From contig CAKMXJ010000039.1 in assembly GCA_928724745.1 (NCBI GenBank), positions 930,001 to 994,000 on the forward strand: a DNA stretch of 64,000 nucleotides. Reading direction: 5' to 3'. The stretch's first letter is position 1; each line of letters opens with the position of its first letter. Both the position numbers and the translations under genes were made by a program. The notes below the pieces were generated by a model. The model worked only from the letters and a program-made list of their open reading frames with translations. It ran no database searches and was not told the origin of the DNA. Origin of the DNA: Anthracocystis setariae (Eukaryota > Basidiomycota > Ustilaginomycetes > Ustilaginales > Ustilaginaceae). Of the stretch, positions 52,001 through 61,838 are shown in pieces.

Positions 52001-53073
52001 TTATCGACGTTATTCTCGACACATCACACTGGCTGCTGGAGGTAGATGCCGAGCTGGGCATGGAAGTGTTTACGGCGGATACGGGCAAGGTGGGTTCGTG
52101 GCCGAGGCTCGAGATCGTCGATGATCTTGACAAGTTCAACAAAGACCTGTGTGCGGTGTATCTGGAGTTCATCATCGACCATACGGGCGAGGCAGATCCC
52201 GAGTTGCATGACAAGCTCATCAAACTCTATCTGCGACGTGCGGCGACGCTTCGTGCGCGTACCCCACAAAGCGATGATGCAGAGAAAAAGTCGGAACGAG
52301 CGGAGCTGATGCAGAAGCTGCTCCAGTTCTTGCGCACGTCGACACAGTATCGGCCCGAGCAGATTTTGGTTCGTCTGCCTGCGGATGACGATGATAAGGG
52401 CATGCTCGAGGCTAGGGCGCTGCTGCTGGGAAGGATGGGACAGCATGAAGGCGCGCTCAGTATCTATGTTCGCAAGCTTCAGGATGCGGATAAGGCCGAA
52501 GAGTACTGTCGAGACGTATGGCGATTCCAAGCCTCAAGCCAATCGCAATCACCCGCACAACAGCAACAGCAGGCGGGGAACGGAAACTCGAACCATCCGC
52601 AGAGCTTCATGGTGGATCACGAACAAAAACAAAAAGCCGACCGAGAAGTATTCCTCACACTCCTGCGTCTCTACCTGGACTCGGGCTCTATGCAGCTCGA
52701 ATCGGCACTGGGACTTCTAAAGAGGCATGCGGCACGCATCGATCTGCGGTGCGCGCTCGAGCTGCTGCCTGCCTCCGTGCCGGTGTGTCGGATCGAAGCG
52801 TTTGTCAATGTGAATCTGCGCGAGTTGACGAGGAGGGAGCATGAGGCCAAGGTGGTAAGGCAGATCAGGACGAGTAGGAACTGGCAGGTGGAGGAGACGC
52901 TGTGCAAGTTGCAGGGTAGGAGGGTTAAGGTCGGCGAGTCGAGGACGTGTGTTAAGTGCCATAAGCGGTTGGGGACTAGCGTGGTGGCGGTGAATCCGGT
53001 GAGTGGAGCGGTGATGCATTACTTTTGTTCCATTCATGCCGCTGCAGAGGGGAAGGGCCAGCAGAGGGGGTAG
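49006..53073 (+). CDS. VPS39: Vps39/Vam6, HOPS tethering complex subunit
   Basis: 1355 residues from the ATG at 49006. The N-terminal part is a citron-homology (CNH) beta-propeller, starting with GIKGKPESLIVHGAKLFIGTSTGALNVY. It is interrupted by Ser/Pro-rich insertions. The middle and C-terminal parts are helical clathrin-repeat-like solenoid (for example HSKALDLLKQFADEEEDV, RPTIGYLQNLGPEFIDVI). The extreme C-terminus has the Vps39 zinc-finger-like block TCVKCHKRLGTSVVAVNPVSG followed by HYFC. An Ala/Thr repeat is encoded near 51460-51515 by a simple-sequence tract. Vps39 bridges Rab7/Ypt7 and HOPS for vacuole fusion. It is longer than the yeast protein (1049 residues), mostly through low-complexity insertions. 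Confidence 0.88.
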   Translation: MHTAFDSSPCLTGIKGKPESLIVHGAKLFIGTSTGALNVYRTDQPPPTQPKASSSSPSKPQPSSLHGSPTKPPSILSTRSSLRDGKLPPSTPVQSVAHFSKRSIDQLAVIKEADLLVSLSDGYVSLHDLATLELRSQLTQTKGATTFGVDTSIQKRVAPVTPDYGPGPLGGRSTMRTGKLNPTGSVSRAFRPGAVGDQTLALGGATGVGTVGRNRSSVFDVPSKDWQTASMRGMDAVMKYREEERRKAMEGARFGGAAADAGQDGVMTLVTVLAVGVKRKLLLFRWVDGEFWDTREVALHHTPRSLAFVTPTRLFMGYNAIEYGTISIPLAAESTVAYTHPTSGYGGGNDSSNQLRRETHINPPTNSTSGPLVDLTSPNLSSWHVEDFDLSSNAASGEGSHASGAAHQSTSISIPGGNATAAFGAALGGFGNLGGYMGLGGKGKMSVLNIDGGEVLFVRDGTGIFLGADGRPTRREGVEWSASPLEVAFAKPYVFSVLPSGSVPSLKNSSLPNANNPVLQIRSVGTLFAVQTLCFPPASPGKAASTSTSPPQVRLLTPSSGNKPPVFVVVTPSDRATLEKEGSTIWQLEMQGWGRQIDELVEKGEFEEALGLLDSVDNVILEDKDQRRAHVQGLYAVSLFADERFDEAIEMFMELDTNPAKVIALYPSDVAGELSRGKEEWFPIFGGKTPAKLRLPSSGGSVDGDTASVSSPTPSYATLPSQAQALATSATTAARTRLGGFLGARRPQSIVGEPAASNSLSSSPSHTSPMKPKLGRATLAAQDNEHLAETGSIRSVRASHEAPEMKATGSGASRDSRTAATAATAATATAAAAAAAAESSSRKSLDALGKFLADRRRIFKPILEASPHHESKDHMAMSQIKRDTHWLLSLANKPFGEMEKDELIAVAQTVDTALFKTFLLTKPALIGPLCRIENWCEVEQVEELLKERKKFSELIALYGGKEMHSKALDLLKQFADEEEDVDAKMRPTIGYLQNLGPEFIDVILDTSHWLLEVDAELGMEVFTADTGKVGSWPRLEIVDDLDKFNKDLCAVYLEFIIDHTGEADPELHDKLIKLYLRRAATLRARTPQSDDAEKKSERAELMQKLLQFLRTSTQYRPEQILVRLPADDDDKGMLEARALLLGRMGQHEGALSIYVRKLQDADKAEEYCRDVWRFQASSQSQSPAQQQQQAGNGNSNHPQSFMVDHEQKQKADREVFLTLLRLYLDSGSMQLESALGLLKRHAARIDLRCALELLPASVPVCRIEAFVNVNLRELTRREHEAKVVRQIRTSRNWQVEETLCKLQGRRVKVGESRTCVKCHKRLGTSVVAVNPVSGAVMHYFCSIHAAAEGKGQQRG

Positions 53074-55312
53074 GGTGCAGAGATACAGTATGCACGAAGT
53101 CGATTCGTTCTGCGCTGCATTGTGGGGTAAAGCTCCCCGTCCGAGTGTGTGATGGTTGGCTTTGGGGGAGTCTGTGGTACAGTACGGTTCGAATCAGGGT
53201 GAGAGCTCCTTTTTCTTTTTTTTTTTTCCTCACGATTGGAGAGTTTCTCGATCCTTTGTGTGATGATTTGCTTGCGGAAGGGGATTTTGGCCATACTTGG
53301 CATTTCGTGATGGAGCGTAATTTGGGGGCACCACGACGAGCGTGTATCGACTAGGGTTTGGGCTAGCTTATCCGGACGGTGGATCTCTGCCAATGACCCT
53401 TTGCTTCGAAGAGGACGCCTTGGTTCCGAGAGGCTCAAGGTTGCGAACTTGACTTAAAATTTGGGGCAAGCTGTGCTGGAGTCCATAGTGTGACAGTGGA
53501 CAGCATACGGTACAGTAACTTGATGTGGCGTGGTGAGAGGGCATGCTCTCTGATGGCAGAGTTTCTTTGGGCCTACTCGTGAAAGCCTATTATTGAGGGT
53601 GCAAGATATCGGACAGACGCATGGCCGAATTTCCGAAGTGTGGAGAGGAGATAGAGCTTCCCTGTGGGGGCGGCGCAGAAGATGCGGCTGGGAGAGCGTC
53701 GCTACGTGACGTTTGCCTGGCTCTTCGGGAGTGCTTGCAAGGATGCCGAGTCAGTCCTCTTTGCAAGCTTGAGTCCGGAAAAGTACAACAGCATACCGTC
53801 CCGAATCAAAAGCTTTCTCTTGGCAACACTTGCCGAAAGACCCATCCACAGCCTGTTGTCATGCTCCAGACTCAGCTCGAGATCAAAGGTATAAGTACCA
53901 CTGGTTCCAACGTCTATAGCCCCCAACCCTGCTTGTTGAAACCCTACCTTACATATCAACCTTCTTTTGCCATACAAGAATCACTTGAACACACTCGAGA
54001 CTGCATCTTACCATCTCTGCTACTCGGATCCTCTGCCAATCGTGGACTCGGCTGGACCGACAGCGCGTTCTCATCAATTCGGGGTCTTCCGATTTTTTTC
54101 CGTCCTTGGAAATCGGTGGACCTGCCACAAGCGAGCCGCTCATTCAAAACATTTCATCTTAGGTTCTACACCATCACGCAATCTCCTCATCAACTGAAGT
54201 TCTGCACTCTGGTGTCGACTTTTCCACATCCGCCAACACGAACCGTCCGGAATCGTTACGGTAGGAGGAGGAGCCCCTAGGAGCTAAATTTTAAAAAAGG
54301 GCAGAAATCAAAAGCAAAAAAATTTTTAAAAAAGAAAAAAAAAATTACACGAGAACTCCTCGAGACCAACACTCCACTCCTCTTCCCCCAGCGACTTCTC
54401 AGCGACGCGTCCTCAGACCAACACTTGGACCGCCTCGACACTTTGCGCACCTCGCTTCAAGCTCATTTCAATTGTGCTCAGCCGTGCATCAACCGTACAG
54501 CTTCATCGAGCTTATTTGCTGCAGGGTGGCGTAGAGGCAAAAGAACACCATTTTTGTTGACACGGCTGCGCTCTCTTGCGTCCACTCCGCCGGGTCCCCC
54601 CCGCAAGGAAGACTAGCAAGACGCAAGTTGGTTAAGCGTCGGTGGCTTGCCTGCATAGACTTGTGAGGCTGCTGCGCAGATTCCCGCTTGCACAGACGAT
54701 CAGCTGGCGAAAGGCAAACTCAACTTTGTCGTCACTTTGGCTTCAATCGTCAGAGTCGACTCTCGCCCTCCGATTCCGCAGCAGACTGACGGCATTGTCT
54801 GGCTAGCATTCCCAATTTGTCTTACAGTTCTCGCTTGTGCCCATCCCTCTTACCACCACCACCACCACCGCCTACCTCTACCCTCACCTCATCCTCCTAC
54901 ACATCTCCTCCGCTGTCTACCTACTTGATCACCTCTTTTACGTTCTCTCTCCTCTCTGTCGTTGGCAGGGAAGCGATCCGTCAAAGGAAAAGCAAGCGAG
55001 TCGTTGGACGTGGTCAACCCAACGCCGAGCTTCCCACTTCCCTCCTCCTCCCTGTGGTCGCCGGTCGCTTCTTCCTTTCGCTTCCTCCGCCTCTCACCGA
55101 TACTCCTCTGCTTCAGTCGAACATTCCAGTCTCTCTCTTTGCTTTACGTAGAAAAAGTCATAAAAAACGGTTTATACTAGGGTCATTAGAGTCGCCATCA
55201 CCACGAAAGCGCCGAGCTCCATAGTCCGTCCTTCTAGCCGGATCTATCTTGATTTTCTCTCCTTAAACGCAAAGTCGCTCAGCTTGCGATAACGAGTATA
55301 AGGTCCGCCTCC
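53074..55312. other. Intergenic region, possibly with a small ORF
   Basis: 2.2 kb between VPS39 and the orphan gene. An ATG-started frame of 219 codons runs at 53621-54280 (+), but it has no motif, is Cys/Ser-rich by composition and lacks gene-like codon bias, so I do not call it. A/T-rich runs lie at 54288-54345. The last 500 bases are C/T-rich leader. Confidence 0.5.
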
Positions 55313-57220
55313 ATGCCTAGCTACGCAGATATCTACGCCAGCTGTCTGTATGCTGCAGGAGAAGGTCTGCCGCTTTGGAATCCTTCGCCGCTCCGTCTTG
55401 GTGACGTCGGTTACGTTCGCGACGGTGCTTTCATTGTTCTTTTCAATGCTATCGATGGCCCGGGAACCTTGTCCGATGCTGCCAACATCCATCTTGCTCG
55501 TCGTCATGATCGCTCCATCTCTCGCGACCGTGTCCGTCGCCAGTCCGGTGCAAAGCCAGGGATGGAAGTCGACCATTCTGACGAGCTGCCACCATCTGTA
55601 GCTGGTTCGTCAAGACGCTCCTCTGTAGCGACGACCAGTGTATGCTCTTCCTCGGTCTCGGTCGCTCCATCGAGCCCGGCTACTTCAGATTCCAATTTGC
55701 CTTCTTCATCCAAATCTGGCTCTCCGACCCTATCCCATCGCAAGCTGAGGTCTGGCACACCACCTCAAGGTCCTTTCCCTCCGATGCCCCTCGTAGTAGA
55801 TGAAGAGATGCCAAAATTGTTCGATATGGGACCTCGAATGTCATCCACCTATCGCTGTCTCGGTCTGGATGCAGGCACTTCGATCCCTGGATCGCCCGTT
55901 AACGTCAAGATCGGCTTCGAAAGCTCAGGCGGCGACGGTGCTATTCTGATTCCTCGCGATCCAACCGAACGCACCCGGCTCAAGTATCTCGGCGTGCTCA
56001 AGGCATATATCAAAGCTCATCATAAATGGATGTACGAGACATATGGCCGCATCGAGTCCATCGGCGTTGACGATATTGCGCTCATCTATGGACAGGACCG
56101 TACCTCAGACTGGGCGGTGGCCGTATCTCGCGATGCTGCACGAGGCGCCAAAGTCGAGTTCGAGATCTTCGGAAATGCCTCGGCGGGGTTTTGGGGGAAT
56201 TGGTCACATACCTTGAGTGCATGCCAGAGGGGCCCGCATCGTCCTCAGTCTGGTCGTCAACTTCATGAAGCGAGTGGTCGCTCGCAAGGTAGCTTCCATG
56301 ATACAGACCAAGCACAGGCACCGCTCGGCCACAAGTCGAAAGGTGAAGGGTTCAAGTGGGGCATGAAGATGCCTGGCGGCACTGTCAACGCAACTTTCTC
56401 CTTTTCTCCGTCGCCTTTGAAAAGTGCCCTTGAAGACGAGCATACGAGGGGCCGACGGCGCTCGCCGCCTGTTAGAAGGCACAACCTTTCGTGGTCGTCA
56501 GATGCACATGCTCCACCTGACCAGACCATTTCGATTCGTCGGGTCACAGCCTGCACGAGCTTGGGACTCGGGTTCTTGCCTGCGCGACCCAAGGCAGCTG
56601 CGGAGCCTCGTGATCCTGACTTCGATCCGAACAAGGATCGTGCGTGTGATTCGGTTACACGGCACGACGGAGATGGTGATATCGAGACTTCACAGACAGA
56701 TCTGCCATGGCAGGATGATCCTCTCGAGGCACTTCACGGCTGGATCCACCAGCGTGGGGGTGTCCAAGTCAGGGTATCGATCGCTTCGGACGACGACTGC
56801 CTGCAGTTGCTAGCGCTTCTGCGAGACGAGAGCGCAGCCGATGTCGGGCTTCGACAAGCTGTGTGCCTTGCTGCAGATCGTTTTGCTCGTATCTCTGTGG
56901 ACGAGAGTGGCTTCGCCACCATTACGATGGACAAGCCTTCTGTTTCATCCTTTCGGTCCGTTTCTGTTCCGACTAAAGCTTCCGCCCTGTCTCCACTAAG
57001 TAGGGATAGAAGTGGCCGAGGTACCGAGCGGCACAAACGCGATCCAGACTCCGATGAGGAGAACATGGATGTCGATAGGATTGCAAGTGCGAAACGGCCT
57101 CGAGCTCACGGTACGCCAAAGCCACGGGTCATGCTTGCCTCGTCGCGCATCGACTCGATGCTTCCATGCCGATCGATCCACGGCATGGGCGCTGCATCCC
57201 TATCGCTGCTTCTGCATTGA
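55313..57220 (+). CDS. Basidiomycete-type orphan protein of unknown function
   Basis: 635 residues from the ATG at 55313. The N-terminal block (AAGEGLPLWNPSPLRLGDVGYVRDGAFIVLFN) and the later block (DDIALIYGQDRTSDWAVAVSRD with GFWGNWS) match an uncharacterised family I recall as abundant in mushroom genomes. There, similar LW.PEP...GDVG....GAF..LFN and VTG.DKT..W.VA blocks occur. Ser-rich linkers separate the parts. The C-terminus has basic, Asp/Glu-containing segments (RHKRDPDSDEENMDVD, SAKRPRAHG) that could act as nuclear signals. No catalytic motif, signal peptide or membrane helix was seen. Confidence 0.72.
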   Translation: MPSYADIYASCLYAAGEGLPLWNPSPLRLGDVGYVRDGAFIVLFNAIDGPGTLSDAANIHLARRHDRSISRDRVRRQSGAKPGMEVDHSDELPPSVAGSSRRSSVATTSVCSSSVSVAPSSPATSDSNLPSSSKSGSPTLSHRKLRSGTPPQGPFPPMPLVVDEEMPKLFDMGPRMSSTYRCLGLDAGTSIPGSPVNVKIGFESSGGDGAILIPRDPTERTRLKYLGVLKAYIKAHHKWMYETYGRIESIGVDDIALIYGQDRTSDWAVAVSRDAARGAKVEFEIFGNASAGFWGNWSHTLSACQRGPHRPQSGRQLHEASGRSQGSFHDTDQAQAPLGHKSKGEGFKWGMKMPGGTVNATFSFSPSPLKSALEDEHTRGRRRSPPVRRHNLSWSSDAHAPPDQTISIRRVTACTSLGLGFLPARPKAAAEPRDPDFDPNKDRACDSVTRHDGDGDIETSQTDLPWQDDPLEALHGWIHQRGGVQVRVSIASDDDCLQLLALLRDESAADVGLRQAVCLAADRFARISVDESGFATITMDKPSVSSFRSVSVPTKASALSPLSRDRSGRGTERHKRDPDSDEENMDVDRIASAKRPRAHGTPKPRVMLASSRIDSMLPCRSIHGMGAASLSLLLH

Positions 57221-57883
57221 TGTGACTCAGAACTTCACGGTGGAGCAAGTTTATGGACGGTACATTACAGCTTTCCACTTGGGTTCCACTTTGCTTGTAC
57301 GTCTATTGTTGGGACCATGTTTTGTAGATCTGCATTGAAAGCTTGTTGACAATTTGTGCATAGAAATTTCAGCTTCATTGTAAATATTAGCCTTGTCGTC
57401 TGTGTAGTGTGTCTTTGATTGGTGTGGTTTGGGGGTTTTCAGTGACGGTTGGGTTACGGCGACGGCGGTGTTGGAAGGAAATTGGGGTTGGAGCCATCAG
57501 CATGGCACAGATCGAGAAGAGAGAGAGAGAGAGAGAGAGAAAAAAGAGCCGAAAGAGCCGAATCTGTGCAGTATGTGAGTGTTGTAACTCGGAGGATTTA
57601 AATTTTCTTCTTGGGACCGAAGCCGGTCGAAAATAATGCAGCGTGGCACCAAAAGCCGGACCAAACAGCGGAGCGCACGGAGCTAAAAAATAATTAAATA
57701 ACCGAAACCGAGACCGAGACGAATGCCGATGTGGCATTTTGTTGGGGGGTGGGGTTGCACATCTCATCTCAACCTGCTTCCCTTGTCAGTCGCCTGATCT
57801 CTTCCTCCTAGTCATCCGTACAGATATAAAGCGAAAGGGCGGATTGGATTTTTTCGACTTGGGGAAGGATCGCTGGCGACGAG
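57221..57883. other. Intergenic region before the biotin gene
   Basis: A GA tract lies at about 57520-57540, and AT-rich sequence near 57680. It serves as the promoter for the downstream gene. No gene was seen. Confidence 0.5.
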
Positions 57884-60706
57884 ATGGCACATCTGTACCC
57901 ACACCTGAGGGTGCACCAAGTGTTTGGCGCCAACACTGATGTTGGCAAGACGATCTTCACGACTGCTCTATGTCTCGCCTCATCTGCGCTGCCGATCGCT
58001 TCATCGAGCGCTTCGCCGAGAGACGTGTTTGCCGCTTCGTCGAAAGGTCTCGGCGAACGCGTGCACTATCTGAAACCCGTCTCGACGGGTGCACTGACCG
58101 ATTCCGACGACGCACACATCTCGCGCTATGCCCCCGCAACCGAGTACAAAACGCTGTACCGCTTCAGCGAACCCGTCAGCCCACACTTGGCGGTGGAACT
58201 CGAAAGGAGGGCCAAGCTGGCAGAGCGAGAGGTGGGACAGGAACCCGCTCCACCCAGTGAGGAAGAGTTCGTTAGGGATGTCGGCAAGTGGATCCACGCA
58301 GCTGCGGGCAAAGTCGAGCGATCGCAGGGTGTAGCATATGTCGAGACGGCTGGAGGAGTTCACTCTCCTGGACCGTCAGGACTGTCGCAATCGCATCTGA
58401 TGAGGCCATTGAGACTGCCAACAATCCTGATCGGATCGTCAGAGCTCGGAGGAATCAGCACCACCCGCTCAGCCTTCGAATCGCTTCTCGTGGCGGGCTA
58501 CGACGTCGATGCCGTCCTCCTCTTCCCCTCCCACCGCTACGGCAACGTCGAATACCTACGCAAATTCTTTGCAGACGAACACAACATCCCCGTATTTGGT
58601 CTTGGCGGTCCCAATTCCACCTCGTCCTCAGACCCGTTCGGTCCTCCTCCCATCAAGAACGTCGACTCCGCAGCCGATCGTGCAGCGATGACGAGGTTCT
58701 ATCAAGGTCTCGTCCACGGCCAAGCCCACCCGACCTCTGCCGAAGAAAACCAAGGTGGTGTCTACAATGTTGTCCGCTACCTGCGAGAGAAGCATCGCCA
58801 ACGCATTCAGGAGCTTTCCACAATGGCACAGCGGACAAGGGATACTTGCTGGTGGCCGTTCACTCAGCATCAACTTACGCGCACCAATGCCGAGGTCAAC
58901 GTCATCGACAGTGCACACGGCGACTTCTTCTCCATGCTCGACCAACGCTCCCCCTCCACCATCGGCGATACGGTTAAGAGCAACAGTCTGCTTCAGCCGA
59001 TCTTCGACGGCAGTGCGTCTTGGTGGACACAATGCCTCGGTCACGCACCTCAACGCCTCGTTACCGCCGCAGCGCACGCAGCTGGTCGATACGGTCACGT
59101 CCTGTTCCCCAACGGAACGCACCAACCTGCGCTCCTGCTCGCCGAACACCTCACGGGCAAAGAACCATCCACCACCACGCCAGCTTCGCTTTCATCGAGT
59201 CCCGGGTATGGCTGGGCAGACCGCGTGTTCTTCAGTGACGACGGATCGACGGGGATGGAAGTGGCGTTGAAAATGGCGGTGCAGTCGAGCATTCTGCGCT
59301 ACTCGAACAAGGCGTCTTCGGCACGGGCGGCGGAGAAGGCAGCTCCCGGCAAGAAGGCTGGGTACCGCGCGGGACGACCCCAGCAGGAGTGGGAGGTGTT
59401 GGGCCTCAAGGGCAGTTACCATGGCGATACGATCGGTGCGATGGATGCGTGTGAGCCGAGCGTTTATTCGGAGGCGGTTCATTGGTATAGAGGTCGAGGG
59501 TTTTGGTTCGATCCTCCGACGGTGGAGATCCGTGCTCCTGGTAATGTCACCGTTTCTCTCCGTGTCGCTGATAAAGATCTAGCCGAGAGGATGCGCGAGA
59601 GGCACCTTCCCGCTTCGCTCAAGAGGGATGCGAACGCCGAAGAGGTCTTCGAACACAGCTACACCTCGATGCAGGACGTGTACGACGTTGAAGCACGTCT
59701 GAAGGGTAACGATCCTTTGGTCGAGTTTTACCGTGCTTCGATTCGCGATCAGCTGCGCCAGCTTACGGTGGAACAGGGTCGCAAGTTCGGCGCACTGGTG
59801 CTGGAACCGCTGGTAATGGGAGCGGGAGGGATGGTCTTTGTCGATCCTCTGTTCCAACGTGTCCTCATCGATACGTGTAGGGCGAGTGCAGATCTGTTCT
59901 CGCTCACAGATGCTCCGATCACCCCGCCGTCCTCGATGGAGGAGAGCAAGGTGGCTGAGGGGGAGGGGGAGGGGGAGGGAGAGTGGCGGGGGATTCCGGT
60001 GATCTTCGACGAGGTGTTTGCAGGGTTGTATCGACTCGGTCCGTGCACTACTGCTTCGGTGCTTGGAGTGACTCCCGACATTTCGTGCTTGGCCAAGATC
60101 CTCACTGGAGGGATGGTGCCCATGTCGGTGACGCTGGCGTCGAGCAGTATCTTTGACACGTTCAATCGATCCGATTCCAAGGTCGATGCGTTACTGCATG
60201 GACACTCGTACACTGCACATCCGATCGGCTGCGCAGTAGCACTGGAAACGCTCAAGGCGATTGACGAACTCAAATCGACCTCGGGTTGGAAGAACGCCCA
60301 GGCGGATTGGAACGCATCGAACGACAGCAAGGCGGGGGTTTGGTCGTACTGGTCCAAAGCAGCGGTGGAGAGTCTGACGCAATTGCCCAACATCGACCAT
60401 GCCATGGCGATGGGTTGTGTGCTCAAGATCTGTCTCAAGGATACTTTGGGTGCAGGTGGGTATACGAGTACCGCCTCGGTGGACGTGTTGAAAAAGCTCA
60501 GGTATGGGCCAAGTGAGAGCCAGGGTCATCCAGGTATACCCGTGGAGGAGGGGAAGCAGAGTGAACAGAGGCTGCCGTACAACGTCCATGCTAGACCCCT
60601 CGGCAATGTGATCTACCTCATGTCGAGCCTCAACACTCCGCCCAAAGTGTTGAGGAGCGCCGAACAGTTGCTCTACAACGCAGTCAACCAAGCCAACACC
60701 CCTTAA
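57884..60706 (+). CDS. Bifunctional dethiobiotin synthetase / 7,8-diaminopelargonic acid aminotransferase
   Basis: 940 residues from the ATG at 57884. Residues 1-300 are dethiobiotin synthetase (BioD/BIO3): P-loop GANTDVGKT at 15-23, HYLKPVSTG, and VETAGGVHSPGPSG. The rest is the PLP-dependent DAPA aminotransferase (BioA/BIO1): WWPFTQHQ, SWWTQCLGHA, FFSDDGSTGMEVALKMA, GSYHGDTIGAM, the PLP Asp in VIFDEVFAG, the Schiff-base Lys in LAKILTGGM (about residue 740), and HSYTAHPIGCAVA. The fusion carries two consecutive steps of biotin synthesis, in the same order as the plant and filamentous-fungal BIO3-BIO1 proteins. An EG dipeptide repeat, encoded at 59957-59983, sits just before the PLP-Asp strand. 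The organism is probably able to make biotin. Confidence 0.94.
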   Translation: MAHLYPHLRVHQVFGANTDVGKTIFTTALCLASSALPIASSSASPRDVFAASSKGLGERVHYLKPVSTGALTDSDDAHISRYAPATEYKTLYRFSEPVSPHLAVELERRAKLAEREVGQEPAPPSEEEFVRDVGKWIHAAAGKVERSQGVAYVETAGGVHSPGPSGLSQSHLMRPLRLPTILIGSSELGGISTTRSAFESLLVAGYDVDAVLLFPSHRYGNVEYLRKFFADEHNIPVFGLGGPNSTSSSDPFGPPPIKNVDSAADRAAMTRFYQGLVHGQAHPTSAEENQGGVYNVVRYLREKHRQRIQELSTMAQRTRDTCWWPFTQHQLTRTNAEVNVIDSAHGDFFSMLDQRSPSTIGDTVKSNSLLQPIFDGSASWWTQCLGHAPQRLVTAAAHAAGRYGHVLFPNGTHQPALLLAEHLTGKEPSTTTPASLSSSPGYGWADRVFFSDDGSTGMEVALKMAVQSSILRYSNKASSARAAEKAAPGKKAGYRAGRPQQEWEVLGLKGSYHGDTIGAMDACEPSVYSEAVHWYRGRGFWFDPPTVEIRAPGNVTVSLRVADKDLAERMRERHLPASLKRDANAEEVFEHSYTSMQDVYDVEARLKGNDPLVEFYRASIRDQLRQLTVEQGRKFGALVLEPLVMGAGGMVFVDPLFQRVLIDTCRASADLFSLTDAPITPPSSMEESKVAEGEGEGEGEWRGIPVIFDEVFAGLYRLGPCTTASVLGVTPDISCLAKILTGGMVPMSVTLASSSIFDTFNRSDSKVDALLHGHSYTAHPIGCAVALETLKAIDELKSTSGWKNAQADWNASNDSKAGVWSYWSKAAVESLTQLPNIDHAMAMGCVLKICLKDTLGAGGYTSTASVDVLKKLRYGPSESQGHPGIPVEEGKQSEQRLPYNVHARPLGNVIYLMSSLNTPPKVLRSAEQLLYNAVNQANTP

Positions 60707-60825
60707 GATTCGAATCCTCCTCGCTTTTCTCAGACGGGAAACTCATGTAAACACTTTTTCACACAAACCAACACACACTGCAATCCAATCTGTGAACGTG
60801 TATGGCGACCATTCAAAGATGTTGA

Positions 60826-61572
60826 CTACTCGATCTCGTCGACCATCTCTACCAACACTGCCAAGATCTTGCTCTGTTTCTCAATCGCTTTCCTATCCTT
60901 TGTCAACTTGCACCCTGGCAATCCAGCCCGAACCAATTCGTGCTGTTGCTTGGTGACGATCTCATCCCATTGTGTGAGCATCTGCCTCCTACGTTTTTCG
61001 TCCTCTTGGGCGCGAAGTTTAGGATTTGGATATTGTTTGTCCTTGATCGCGACGAACTGGCTGTACTCTTTGACCAGTCGTTTCTCGAGTTGGTGTTGCT
61101 GTATTCGGAGCGCCTTTAAGCGCGCAAGCAGTGGCTTGTCCGACGAGAGTGTGGAGAGGATGGGCAGTGATTCGGCAAACGAGAGATCAGGGAGGTCTTT
61201 GGTTGCTGGTTTGGGAGGCGATTGGAGTCGAACAGGTGCAGGAGCGATAGGCGCAGTGAGCACCGGGTTGGTGGTGGAGAACGGGTTGAACGAGTAGGGA
61301 TCGAACGAATCGTCTGTGTGGGTTGAGATGCCGAACTTGTTGACACCGGTGTTGTAGGTTCGACGCCGTTTTGCTGCATCTGACTCGTTCTGCGCCCAAG
61401 TTGGTGGTTCGACTGTATGTGCGGCTATGCTGGAAGGTGCGAAAGGGTTGGCAACGGGAGGAGCTGCCGAGATCGAGGAGGATGAAGCGTCCTGCTGACG
61501 ACGGAGAATTTCGAGCAGCCTCTGAACGCCATGCGGGTCATCAGTTGGTTGATTGAAGTTCATTTCCACCAT
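60826..61572 (-). CDS. Unrecognised protein with C-terminal coiled coil
   Basis: 248 residues from the ATG at 61572, with a second ATG three codons later. The N-terminus starts NFNQPTDDPHGVQRLLEILRRQQ, followed by a Ser/Ala/Pro-rich stretch, KRRRTYNTGVNKFG and a Pro-rich linker. From about residue 130 it is helical and charged (LARLKALRIQQHQLEKRLVK, EEKRRRQ-type segments), suggesting a coiled coil, ending ILAVLVEMVDEIE. The family was not identified. It shares a 266-base divergent promoter with the TAN1 homologue. Confidence 0.65.
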   Translation of the reverse strand: MVEMNFNQPTDDPHGVQRLLEILRRQQDASSSSISAAPPVANPFAPSSIAAHTVEPPTWAQNESDAAKRRRTYNTGVNKFGISTHTDDSFDPYSFNPFSTTNPVLTAPIAPAPVRLQSPPKPATKDLPDLSFAESLPILSTLSSDKPLLARLKALRIQQHQLEKRLVKEYSQFVAIKDKQYPNPKLRAQEDEKRRRQMLTQWDEIVTKQQHELVRAGLPGCKLTKDRKAIEKQSKILAVLVEMVDEIE

Positions 61573-61838
61573 CTAGTCTACGCTCGTCAGTAACATTCGA
61601 AGACGGTGATGAAGTAAGTGATGAAAGCTGCTCTCCATGACTTTGCAAGCCTATTGACAAGGTCCCCTGTCAATCCTCCACTCTTTCTGCCGTCAAAATC
61701 CAGAACGCATTCGCCGAGTTCCGACTTCCGCTTTCCCAAAATCCTAAGATTGCAAGATTTCTTGTTTCCCCACGCCTCATTTAGCATTGTGACCCCTCTT
61801 CCACTCTTCCACCACAGCTACAAGCACAGCTACGCATC

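Noticed and set aside
53186..53195. GGTTCGAATC, matching a tRNA T-loop (B box)
   Set aside because: Flanking bases do not form an acceptor stem, D arm or anticodon arm. I found no convincing tRNA in the window.
53621..54280. A 219-codon ATG-started frame in an intergenic region
   Set aside because: No motif, no gene-like codon preference and no recognisable family; an open frame of this length in 2.2 kb is possible by chance.
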